37,228 bases of DNA from Nanobdellota archaeon (lineage in GTDB: Archaea > Nanobdellota > Nanobdellia > Woesearchaeales > GW2011-AR9): positions 1 to 37,228 of the forward strand of contig JAHJGQ010000077.1 in NCBI GenBank assembly GCA_018824365.1, read 5' to 3'. Of the stretch, positions 9,908-18,975 are shown piece after piece. The position numbers and the translations under genes are program-made. Each line of letters opens with the position of its first letter. The first letter of the stretch is position 1. Under the pieces are notes generated by a model. That model had not been told where the DNA came from. It did no database searches and worked only from the letters and a program-made list of their open reading frames with translations.

Positions 9908-12900
9908 AGAGAATAAATCTCATAAAAAAGAGGGGAATGATGGGAAGAGTTAGATCTAAAGTTCTAATTTTAATATTAGTAACATTAATGGCTTTCCTAG
10001 TCTTAGCCATTCCGCCTAATCCACCAAACAGCGACACAGTTCAAGGATATATCCTAAAAACTGATGGTTCTGGTATAAATAATGCTTCAATACAGATTTA
10101 TACTACTTCAAGGACTGTCTCTTGCAGTTTTGATTCAGATTGTTGTGCAAACTGTACAGGTTCTCAATCCGCCTACTATTCAGCTAGTGATGGATCTTAT
10201 GCAATAAGTACTGCTGATTTGATATATCCACAGGCAGTTAATAATTGTGCATTTGGAAATAGGGTACAGGGACAATCATGTGAGGCAGATATTGATACTG
10301 ATGTAGAAATTATTTGGTTAGAAATTAATGGCTCAACAGTAATTCCAACACCAATGCAAGATAACATAACTGGAATGGAGAACTGGTCATTTTATTGGAG
10401 CGATAGTGCCAGTGCTTTTATTTTAAATTCAACATTGCAAGACATACCAGTTCCCCAACCGAATCTTACTGTTATAAAAACTGATTCCCCCGATCCTGTA
10501 GAAAATGGTACTTTACTCAATTATACTATCTTAATTAATAATACTGGTGATGGAACTGCAAGCAATGTTACTTTATTTGAAACCTATCCAATAAATGTTA
10601 CTTTTGTAAGTTCTACACCATCTGCAAATCAAAGTAATACAACATGGTATTTAGGTAATCTTACCAGCAGCAGTTCAATAACAGTAAATATAACTGTAAG
10701 AGTAAATAATAATGCAACCAATGGTGTTATTTTAACAAACTTTGCTAATGTTACTTTTGAAAATACTACCTCAACACTTTCTGTAACTGATGAAGAAAAC
10801 ACAACTGTTTTTGTAGTTGATAATCCACCTTACTGGTCGAATAATCAAACTAACATTGTAAGTACTTACTTATCAACTACTCAATCATTGTTTAACATAA
10901 CTTGGCAGGATGATTATGGAGTATCAATGGTTTGGTTTGAATCAAATTATAGTGGCAGTGCTGTTAATTATTCAATGAATAATATTATAGGTGATGTGTA
11001 CAATTATTCAGCAATCTTACCAGCAGGTACACATTACTGGAAATCGTATGCCAATGATACAGCTGATCAATGGAATACTAGTGATCAATGGATGTTTACT
11101 ATTGCTAAAGCAAGCTCTACGTGTAATTTAGATGTAAGTTTCTCTCCTGTTACTTATGGAACGCAAACACAAGCAAATTGTAGTTGTGATAATCCTGAAG
11201 CTGCAGCAATTCTTTATAGGAATGGTACTGATGTTACGGCTACTGAAAACGGAACACTAGTTACTTTACCTGTTGGTGATTGGTATTATGTGTGTAATAC
11301 AACTGAAACACAAAATTATACTAATGTTCCGGATAATAATTGGACTAATGTAACTAAAGCAACTGGAACGATAAATCTTTACATTAATGGTTCAACTGAT
11401 GATTTCAAGCAGAATGTGAGTTTTTCAGCGAATATTACATGCAGCTTAACAACACCCAGCTCTGGAAATATTACAATATATGAAGATGGAACACTTTTGA
11501 ATAGTTCGATTGGTTCAACATTAACGCACATAAAAACGTACACAACTCCAGCTGATTATAACATCACTTGTGTTTTAGAAAATCATCAGAATTATACTGC
11601 ATCAGATCAAAGCTGGGTCAATGCGACGGATGAAGATAGTTTAGCTGTAACATTGGAATATCCTCCAGCGAATTATTGGAACGATACTTCTGATCCATTC
11701 AGTATCAACTTCAATTGCTCTGCTACGGATAATTATAATCTAAGAAATATTAGTTTATGGATTACTAACAATCAAAATAATTCATTTGGTTTGAATAGCT
11801 CATCGGTAATTATGGGAATTAGCAATAGTTCGAATTGGACATTAAGTTTATCTAATGGAAATTACACTTGGAACTGTTTGGCTTACGATGAGTATAACAA
11901 CTCTGCTTGGGGAACGAATAGAACAATACTAATCAACCATACAGTAACAGACAGTACACTGCCAAACGTTACAATCATAACTCCACTTGACACTGATATA
12001 TTTGGGTGGACAGTATTATTACGAGCAAATGCAACAGACTTAAACTTAGCAAATGTAACATATGAAATAAGAAACGGAACAATAAGTTCGCCAGTCATAG
12101 CAACAGGTATTATGAACAACATCGGGGGTGACATTTACAATTCAACATTAGTTACAAATGCGACATGGCCATATGATAATACTGTTTTGAATAGTACTAA
12201 TTTAACATTAGTTGTTTATGCAAATGATACCAGTGGTAATGTGGCGAATGACTCAACATACTGGATATTAGATAATACTCAGCCAAACATACAACACGTA
12301 ACACCAACACAAGCAGGAAACTTCTTTAACTCAAACTTCAGCTTAGAAATATGGCTAAGCAACCATCAATTAAATTACTCACAATACAACATAACAAACA
12401 GCAGCGGAACACTAATACAAACAAACTCAACAAGCCTAAGCTCCGCAACATTCACGTGGACAGAAGATGTAAATGTTGACAATCTCTCTGAAGGAAACTA
12501 CACACTAACAACATATGCTCGCGATTACGTCGGCAATAATAATACTAAGACAACCTGGTTCTACATAGACCAGACACCACCCAATGTAACCACAGTAAAC
12601 GAAACAGGATGGATACCACCAACACCACCAAACAATACTATTACTAATATTCAGACACACACATTCAACATGACATGCAACGAAACATTCATTGACACAG
12701 TATGGATAAACTTCAACGGCACAATAAACAACACACCACAAAACAGCGGAACATCATACTGGTGGACATTTACTAATTTGGGAGAGGGCAGTTATACTTA
12801 CATAGGACACTGCAATGATACCACTGGCAACAACGCAAGCACAGACACAAGGATATTAACAATTAATACTAGTTATGTTACAAATATAGAAGTATATTTA

Positions 12901-15900
12901 GATCAACCAAGTAATGATTCAAGTCATCCAACAGGAAATGTAAATTATATTTACAATGCATATGGTTCTGATTTAGATACTTGCAGGTTATGGACTAATA
13001 CAACAGGAAGTTGGTTAGCAAATACGTCTTGGATATCAGTTCCTCAAGGTACAAATAATTTCTCTAATAACCTAACAACAAATGGTACTTACATTTGGAA
13101 TGTAGAATGTAGAGGTACTATTGGTAGTTCTGTATTTGCTTCAGCAAATTATACATTACATATTAATGATTCAATAAATGATACGACAGATCCTGAAGTT
13201 CATTTGTTCAGTCCGCCCGATGGTTTGATTTTTCCACTAATGGACAGTTTGACTTTTATGTATGGAGTAATTGAAAGTTACAGTCCAAAATGTAGATTAT
13301 GGACTAATTTATCAGGAGATTGGAATATCTCAGTTAATTGGACTAATGTACCTCAAGGGTTAAATAATTTTGTAGATGTGGCAACACCTTCCAATGGAAC
13401 TTATATTTGGAATGTAGAATGCGAAGATAGTTCTGGAAATAATGCGTTTGCACCAACAAATTATACATTTACTTTAACTAGCACTATTAATGATACAACA
13501 CCACCCGAAGTTGATTTGAAAATTCCTGATAATGGATCTTCAATACCTTTACTTTGGTCAGGTTTAGCACAACCTTTGTTTGGATTTGGTGTGTTTGATG
13601 ATTATTCTTTTGGCGCTTTATGTAGATTATGGACTAACATGACTGGAGATTGGAATATAACTAGACCTTGGAAACCATCTATGGCTGGAACTTATTTCCC
13701 AGATGTTTTCATAAGTTCAACAGGTTCTTATGAGTGGAATGTTGAATGTAAAGATGGGTCTAATAATTCTGCTTTTGCTCCAGCTAATTACACTTTTGAT
13801 GTTGAAAACATGATTTATCAAGAGCCTTTAGAAGTTAGATTAGGAATGCCAATGAATGGATCAACTTGGTATAGAAATTTCTTGGGAGCTGATGTTGACT
13901 TTATGTATGCGATGACAGGTCCTCTTACAAGCGAGTGTAGATTATGGACAGATAAAACAGGTGTTTGGGATATTACAATACCTTGGAAATTTGTTGGTGC
14001 GGGTCTAAATTCATTTAATGATGTGTTTTTCGGGTTAGATGGTAATTACACATGGAATGTTGAATGTAAAAATCTCACAGGAGGCACTAAATTTGCAGAA
14101 GATAATTTCACTTTTGAACTATCTAATTTTACTTTTAATTATTTCCCTGAAGTTGATTTAATACAACCAGAAAATGCATCATTCAAACCAGATGGAGAAA
14201 TTGATTTTGTTTATAATGTTCATGATGCTTTATTAAATCAAGAATGTAGATTGTGGACTAATCGTTCAGGAACTTGGGACATTACAAGGAATTGGGTAAG
14301 CGTTCCACTAGGAGTAAATGCATTCAGTTCTGTAACTATCTCAAGTAATGGAGAATACATTTGGAACGTAGAGTGTAAAAACACTTTTGGAAACACAGCA
14401 TTCGCACTCAAAAATTTAACTTTAACTGTTGATAGTTCAATAAGTGATAGCGAAGCACCTGAAATAGATTTAGTTCAACCAAATAATTTCACAATTAAAC
14501 CTGCAGGAGACATAGATTTTGTTTATGAAGTGAATGATAATTATGATCCTGATTGTAGATTATGGACTAATCGTTCAGGAAATTGGACAGTTAGCAGAAC
14601 TTGGGAAACTGTACCCGTCGGATTTAATGCATTTTCAAATGTTCCTATAAATAACAATGGAACTTATATTTGGAATGTAGAATGTAGAGACATGAGTGGA
14701 AACAGCGCATTCTCGACTGCTAATTATAGTTTATTAATTAATGATTCTATAAATGATGATGTGAGTCCTACAATAACTTTATTACAACCATTAAACTTAA
14801 CAACCAAACCAACCAGTGAACTAGACTTTATTTTTAATGTTACAGATAACTATGATCCAGATTGTGCATTATGGACAAATAGAACAGGAACTTGGTGGAT
14901 TGATAGATATTGGAAAACTTTTTCAGAAGGAATAAATGCATTCCCTGATGTAACAATAACTACAACAGGCAACTATATTTGGAATGTACAATGTAGGGAT
15001 TCAAGTGGAAACCTTGCTTTTGCAAGTGAAAACTTCACTGTCTTTGTTAATGCTTCAATAAATGATACTGAACAACCAAATGTAACTTTATGGTTGCCAT
15101 TAAATAATTCAAGAAGAGAGCCGGGAGAAGTAAACTTCACTTACAATGTAACAGACAATTATGATCCTGACTGTAGATTATGGACAAATAAAACAGGAAC
15201 TTGGACTGTGACTAAAACTTGGCGAACAATCCCAGAAGGCACAAATAGTTTTAATGGATTGATGTTCTTAAATCTAGGAACTTATATGTGGAATGTTGAG
15301 TGTAAAGATATGTCTGATAACAGAGTATTTGCAGTTAATAATTATACTTTTATTATAGCGAGTGATGCGACAAATCCTAATTTAACTTTGATCAGTCCAA
15401 CAGACAATTATTGGAATGATTCCTCAGATCCTTTCAATATAACTTTTGAATGTAATGCCACTGATGATGTTGGTTTAACAAATATTAGTCTTTATATTAC
15501 AAATTCAACAAATCAATCATTTAGTTTTAATCAAACAACAAGCATCTCTGGAATAAGTAATTCGTCAAGCTGGCTTTTAAGTTTAGCTAATGGTAATTAT
15601 ACTTGGAATTGTTTAGCTTACGATACTTCTAGTAATTCAGATTGGGGAGATAGTAATAGAAGTTTAGAAGTTAATTATACAGCACCAGTAGTAGATAACC
15701 CGCCATATTGGTCAAATAATCAAACGAGTATTGTAACGACTTATTCATCAACAACACAATCATTATTCAATATCACTTGGCAGGATGATAATGGAGTAAA
15801 TATTGTGTGGTTTGAATCAAATTATAGTGGAACACCAACAAACTATAGCATGAATAATATAAGTGGAGATGTGTACAATTATTCAACCATACTTCCAGCA

Positions 15901-18900
15901 GGTACACATTACTGGAAATCGTATGCCAATGATACAGCTGATCAATGGAATCAATCTAATCAATGGACGTTTAACATAGCTAAAGCGGCTGGTACAATAA
16001 ATCTTTACATTAACGGATCAACAAATGATTTCAGGCAGAATGTAAGTTTCTCAGCCAATATCACCTGTGGTTTAACAACGCCTAGCTCTGGAAATATTAC
16101 TATTTACGAAGATGGAGTGATGTTGAATAGTTCAATCAGTTCAACATTAACGCATATCAAAACTTATACAACTCCGGCTGATTATAACATCACATGTATC
16201 TTAGAAAATCATCAGAATTATACTGCATCAGATCAAAGCTGGGTCAATGCGACGGATGAAGATAGTTTAGCTGTAACATTGGAATATCCACCGGTGAATT
16301 ATTGGAATGATACTTCTGATCCATTTAGTATCAACTTTAATTGTTCTGCTACGGATAATTACAACTTAAGAAATATTAGTTTGTATATCACTAATAACCA
16401 GAATACTTCATTTGGTTTGAACAGCTCATCTATTATTACAGGAATTAGCAATAGTTCCAATTGGACGGTAAGTTTAGCTAATGGAAATTACACTTGGAAT
16501 TGTTTGGCTTATGATCAACAAAACAATTCGGCTTGGGGGAACAACAGAACAATATTGATTAATTATACGGCGCTTCCTGTTGATAATCCACCTTATTGGT
16601 CAAATAATCAAACTAGTATTGTAACAACTTATTCATCAACAACACAATCGTTGTTTAATATCACTTGGCAGGATGATCATGGTGTAAGTATTGTTTGGTT
16701 TGAATCGAATTATTCTGGAACGCCAACGAATTATAGCATGAATAATATTAGTGGAACTGTAACTAATGGAATTTATAATTATTCAGCCATACTTCCAGCA
16801 GGTACACATTACTGGAAATCGTATGCAAATGATACAGCAGATCAATGGAATAAAACTTATATGTGGAACTTTACAATAAATAAAGCCAACAGTTTAGTTA
16901 ATTTGACTTTGAACAACAGTCAAAGCAATATTACTATTCAAAATGGAACAGCTATCGATTTAAATTGTTCTTTAATTACTGGAGAAGGCAACATTTATCT
17001 TTACAATAATGGTACATTAATTAATTCTGGTAGTTCTCCACTTGGTAATTTGACTACTTTTAATAGTGTAGGATTATATAATATAACCTGTCTTTACAAT
17101 GAAACACAAAACTATTCATCAAGTACAGAAACATATTGGGTCAATGCATCAATATTTGACAATCCTCCAAACGTAACTTTAAGCTTACCTGCAGATAGTT
17201 ATTCTCAAACCACTTCAGTTCCTGTTAACATAACTTTTGAATGTAATGCAACTGATGATAATCAATTACAGAATATTAGCTTATGGATTACTAATCCAAG
17301 TAACATAAACTTTACTTTAAACCAGACTACAAATATCAGCGGTATTTCTAACTCAACCAATTGGACCCTGACTCTTGCATTAGGAACTTACACGTGGAAT
17401 TGTTTAGCTGATGATAATGCTTCCCAAACTGATTGGGGAGATAATAATAGAAGTCTTACTCTTAGTGCCCCTGCACCTTCTTCATCAAGTTCTTCCAGTG
17501 GTGGTGGAAGTAGTAGTAGTGGTGGAGGGGGAGGAGGTTGTATAGCCAATTGTGAGGGAAAAGTATGCGGCAGTGATGGCTGTGGTGGTTCTTGCGGGGA
17601 ATGTAGTGAGGGAGAAACTTGTAGTAGTGGTTTTTGTATAAAAGTTCCAGAATGCGGGGATGGAATATTAGCATCAGGAGAAGAATGTGATGATGGAAAT
17701 AATGATAATGGAGACGGATGCTCTGCCAGTTGTAAAATAGAAGAAGAATTAAAAGATATTGATTTAATTATAATTGATTATCCTCAAAGTATGGATGTAG
17801 AAGATGATCTTACTATTAAAGTTAAAATAACTAATACAGGCGATGCAGAACTGAATGATCTTGTATTAAGCTCTGATGTTAATGAAGGATGGTCAATGCC
17901 TCAGGACATTTACATTTCTTCTATAGCAGCTGGTGAAACTAAAGAATTTAATGTTAATCTTAATAATGAAGTCTGTTCTTCGGAAGGAGAAATAATAATT
18001 CCACAAAAAATTGAATTTAATGCTAAAGTTGAAGGAGATGGAGTTAAGGATGCAGATGAAGCTTCAATTGATATTTCAATTAAGGAAGGATTAAGCATGT
18101 CCACAGATAAAAAAGTATATACTGCAGGAGAAAGCATGGGATTGTGTTTGATTATACATTATGATGATAAAGGTTTAGATTCCGCAGAAGTTGATATCGT
18201 AACAAAATCTCTTGAAGATGATGAATACCAATTTCTGGATCACATTTATTCTTTCAAATATAACATAAAAGAAACACTAGCTATTAAAAAGAACATTAAG
18301 ATTAAAAATATAATGAAAAGTGGAGATTATGAAGTAAGTGCAAAACTACTTAATTCCTTAACTCCGGTTGATGAGGAAAAAGTGACAGTAGAAATAATCG
18401 GATTTATCGAAAAGCAAATATTGGGAGAAGCCAGCACAAGTCATGAAGTTCTTGGCCATACTTTAACTATTAATAATTTTGATGATACTTTTGCTTATGT
18501 TACATGGCAATCAGATCCAACAGATTATACTTTAAAATTGTTAGAAGTGCAGGATATTGAAATGGAAGAAGAAGAATTTAAAGATCGTGTAACGATGATT
18601 TATATTAATAAAGATGAAACAGATCCATTAAACCCAAAAGCGGACATAAGAATTAGACTTGATCAGAAAGTAGAAGAAGGAAAATTACCCATTTATGGAT
18701 TAGCTTCAGCTTATCAAATAATTGGTTTAGATAGAATAACTAAAGCTACCGGCCTGCAAAAAGGAAGTTTGTTCCCAGTGATAATAATGTGGGTAGTTAT
18801 AATTTTAATAATCGCATCAATAATGATCTTGAGTTCGTGGGCTCATCATCATTGGACTCATGAAGGTGGATTGAGAAGAAAGAAAAAAGAAAATGATAAG

Positions 18901-18927
18901 CTTTTCAAGAAGAAGAAAAAGCGATAA
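9904..18927 (+). CDS. Giant (~3000 aa) cell-surface protein: signal peptide, DUF11-like domain, Ig-like modules, eight CRLWTN repeats, Cys-rich module, C-terminal TM and Lys-rich tail
   Basis: Long ORF with signal peptide VLILILVTLMAFLVLA, 'NLTVIKTDSPDPVENGTLLNYTILINNTGDGTASNVTL' (DUF11-like), repeated Ig-like modules, 'CGSDGCGGSCGEC...CGDGILASGEECDDGNNDNGDGCSASC' and terminal TM plus KRRKKKEN...KKKKKR. Confidence 0.93.
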   Translation: MKRINLIKKRGMMGRVRSKVLILILVTLMAFLVLAIPPNPPNSDTVQGYILKTDGSGINNASIQIYTTSRTVSCSFDSDCCANCTGSQSAYYSASDGSYAISTADLIYPQAVNNCAFGNRVQGQSCEADIDTDVEIIWLEINGSTVIPTPMQDNITGMENWSFYWSDSASAFILNSTLQDIPVPQPNLTVIKTDSPDPVENGTLLNYTILINNTGDGTASNVTLFETYPINVTFVSSTPSANQSNTTWYLGNLTSSSSITVNITVRVNNNATNGVILTNFANVTFENTTSTLSVTDEENTTVFVVDNPPYWSNNQTNIVSTYLSTTQSLFNITWQDDYGVSMVWFESNYSGSAVNYSMNNIIGDVYNYSAILPAGTHYWKSYANDTADQWNTSDQWMFTIAKASSTCNLDVSFSPVTYGTQTQANCSCDNPEAAAILYRNGTDVTATENGTLVTLPVGDWYYVCNTTETQNYTNVPDNNWTNVTKATGTINLYINGSTDDFKQNVSFSANITCSLTTPSSGNITIYEDGTLLNSSIGSTLTHIKTYTTPADYNITCVLENHQNYTASDQSWVNATDEDSLAVTLEYPPANYWNDTSDPFSINFNCSATDNYNLRNISLWITNNQNNSFGLNSSSVIMGISNSSNWTLSLSNGNYTWNCLAYDEYNNSAWGTNRTILINHTVTDSTLPNVTIITPLDTDIFGWTVLLRANATDLNLANVTYEIRNGTISSPVIATGIMNNIGGDIYNSTLVTNATWPYDNTVLNSTNLTLVVYANDTSGNVANDSTYWILDNTQPNIQHVTPTQAGNFFNSNFSLEIWLSNHQLNYSQYNITNSSGTLIQTNSTSLSSATFTWTEDVNVDNLSEGNYTLTTYARDYVGNNNTKTTWFYIDQTPPNVTTVNETGWIPPTPPNNTITNIQTHTFNMTCNETFIDTVWINFNGTINNTPQNSGTSYWWTFTNLGEGSYTYIGHCNDTTGNNASTDTRILTINTSYVTNIEVYLDQPSNDSSHPTGNVNYIYNAYGSDLDTCRLWTNTTGSWLANTSWISVPQGTNNFSNNLTTNGTYIWNVECRGTIGSSVFASANYTLHINDSINDTTDPEVHLFSPPDGLIFPLMDSLTFMYGVIESYSPKCRLWTNLSGDWNISVNWTNVPQGLNNFVDVATPSNGTYIWNVECEDSSGNNAFAPTNYTFTLTSTINDTTPPEVDLKIPDNGSSIPLLWSGLAQPLFGFGVFDDYSFGALCRLWTNMTGDWNITRPWKPSMAGTYFPDVFISSTGSYEWNVECKDGSNNSAFAPANYTFDVENMIYQEPLEVRLGMPMNGSTWYRNFLGADVDFMYAMTGPLTSECRLWTDKTGVWDITIPWKFVGAGLNSFNDVFFGLDGNYTWNVECKNLTGGTKFAEDNFTFELSNFTFNYFPEVDLIQPENASFKPDGEIDFVYNVHDALLNQECRLWTNRSGTWDITRNWVSVPLGVNAFSSVTISSNGEYIWNVECKNTFGNTAFALKNLTLTVDSSISDSEAPEIDLVQPNNFTIKPAGDIDFVYEVNDNYDPDCRLWTNRSGNWTVSRTWETVPVGFNAFSNVPINNNGTYIWNVECRDMSGNSAFSTANYSLLINDSINDDVSPTITLLQPLNLTTKPTSELDFIFNVTDNYDPDCALWTNRTGTWWIDRYWKTFSEGINAFPDVTITTTGNYIWNVQCRDSSGNLAFASENFTVFVNASINDTEQPNVTLWLPLNNSRREPGEVNFTYNVTDNYDPDCRLWTNKTGTWTVTKTWRTIPEGTNSFNGLMFLNLGTYMWNVECKDMSDNRVFAVNNYTFIIASDATNPNLTLISPTDNYWNDSSDPFNITFECNATDDVGLTNISLYITNSTNQSFSFNQTTSISGISNSSSWLLSLANGNYTWNCLAYDTSSNSDWGDSNRSLEVNYTAPVVDNPPYWSNNQTSIVTTYSSTTQSLFNITWQDDNGVNIVWFESNYSGTPTNYSMNNISGDVYNYSTILPAGTHYWKSYANDTADQWNQSNQWTFNIAKAAGTINLYINGSTNDFRQNVSFSANITCGLTTPSSGNITIYEDGVMLNSSISSTLTHIKTYTTPADYNITCILENHQNYTASDQSWVNATDEDSLAVTLEYPPVNYWNDTSDPFSINFNCSATDNYNLRNISLYITNNQNTSFGLNSSSIITGISNSSNWTVSLANGNYTWNCLAYDQQNNSAWGNNRTILINYTALPVDNPPYWSNNQTSIVTTYSSTTQSLFNITWQDDHGVSIVWFESNYSGTPTNYSMNNISGTVTNGIYNYSAILPAGTHYWKSYANDTADQWNKTYMWNFTINKANSLVNLTLNNSQSNITIQNGTAIDLNCSLITGEGNIYLYNNGTLINSGSSPLGNLTTFNSVGLYNITCLYNETQNYSSSTETYWVNASIFDNPPNVTLSLPADSYSQTTSVPVNITFECNATDDNQLQNISLWITNPSNINFTLNQTTNISGISNSTNWTLTLALGTYTWNCLADDNASQTDWGDNNRSLTLSAPAPSSSSSSSGGGSSSSGGGGGGCIANCEGKVCGSDGCGGSCGECSEGETCSSGFCIKVPECGDGILASGEECDDGNNDNGDGCSASCKIEEELKDIDLIIIDYPQSMDVEDDLTIKVKITNTGDAELNDLVLSSDVNEGWSMPQDIYISSIAAGETKEFNVNLNNEVCSSEGEIIIPQKIEFNAKVEGDGVKDADEASIDISIKEGLSMSTDKKVYTAGESMGLCLIIHYDDKGLDSAEVDIVTKSLEDDEYQFLDHIYSFKYNIKETLAIKKNIKIKNIMKSGDYEVSAKLLNSLTPVDEEKVTVEIIGFIEKQILGEASTSHEVLGHTLTINNFDDTFAYVTWQSDPTDYTLKLLEVQDIEMEEEEFKDRVTMIYINKDETDPLNPKADIRIRLDQKVEEGKLPIYGLASAYQIIGLDRITKATGLQKGSLFPVIIMWVVIILIIASIMILSSWAHHHWTHEGGLRRKKKENDKLFKKKKKR
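12880..15360 (+). repeat. Eight tandem ~103-aa CRLWTN...WNVEC repeats within the second giant protein
   Basis: The conserved Cys codon of C-R/A-LWTN/D occurs at 12982, 13291, 13621, 13936, 14245, 14554, 14863 and 15172. Spacings are 309, 330, 315, 309, 309, 309 and 309 bp. Each unit has a second Cys in WNV[EQ]C. Confidence 0.92.
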
Positions 18928-18928
18928 G

Positions 18929-18944
18929 TTTAAATATATTTAAA
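18929..18944 (+). promoter_or_regulatory. Putative TATA/promoter element, 16-bp perfect palindrome TTTAAATATATTTAAA, upstream of the zinc-domain gene
   Basis: Just after the giant-gene stop and ~32 bp before ATG 18976, which also has GAGGTG (18964-18969) upstream. Confidence 0.5.
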
Positions 18945-18975
18945 TAATTAAAATAGCTTAAAAGAGGTGTGAAAG

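Noticed and set aside
12880-15360. Regular ~309-bp repeats considered as a CRISPR-like or satellite array
   Set aside because: Repeats are whole coding units within one long ORF, diverge at synonymous sites, and have no short identical repeat/unique spacer pattern.
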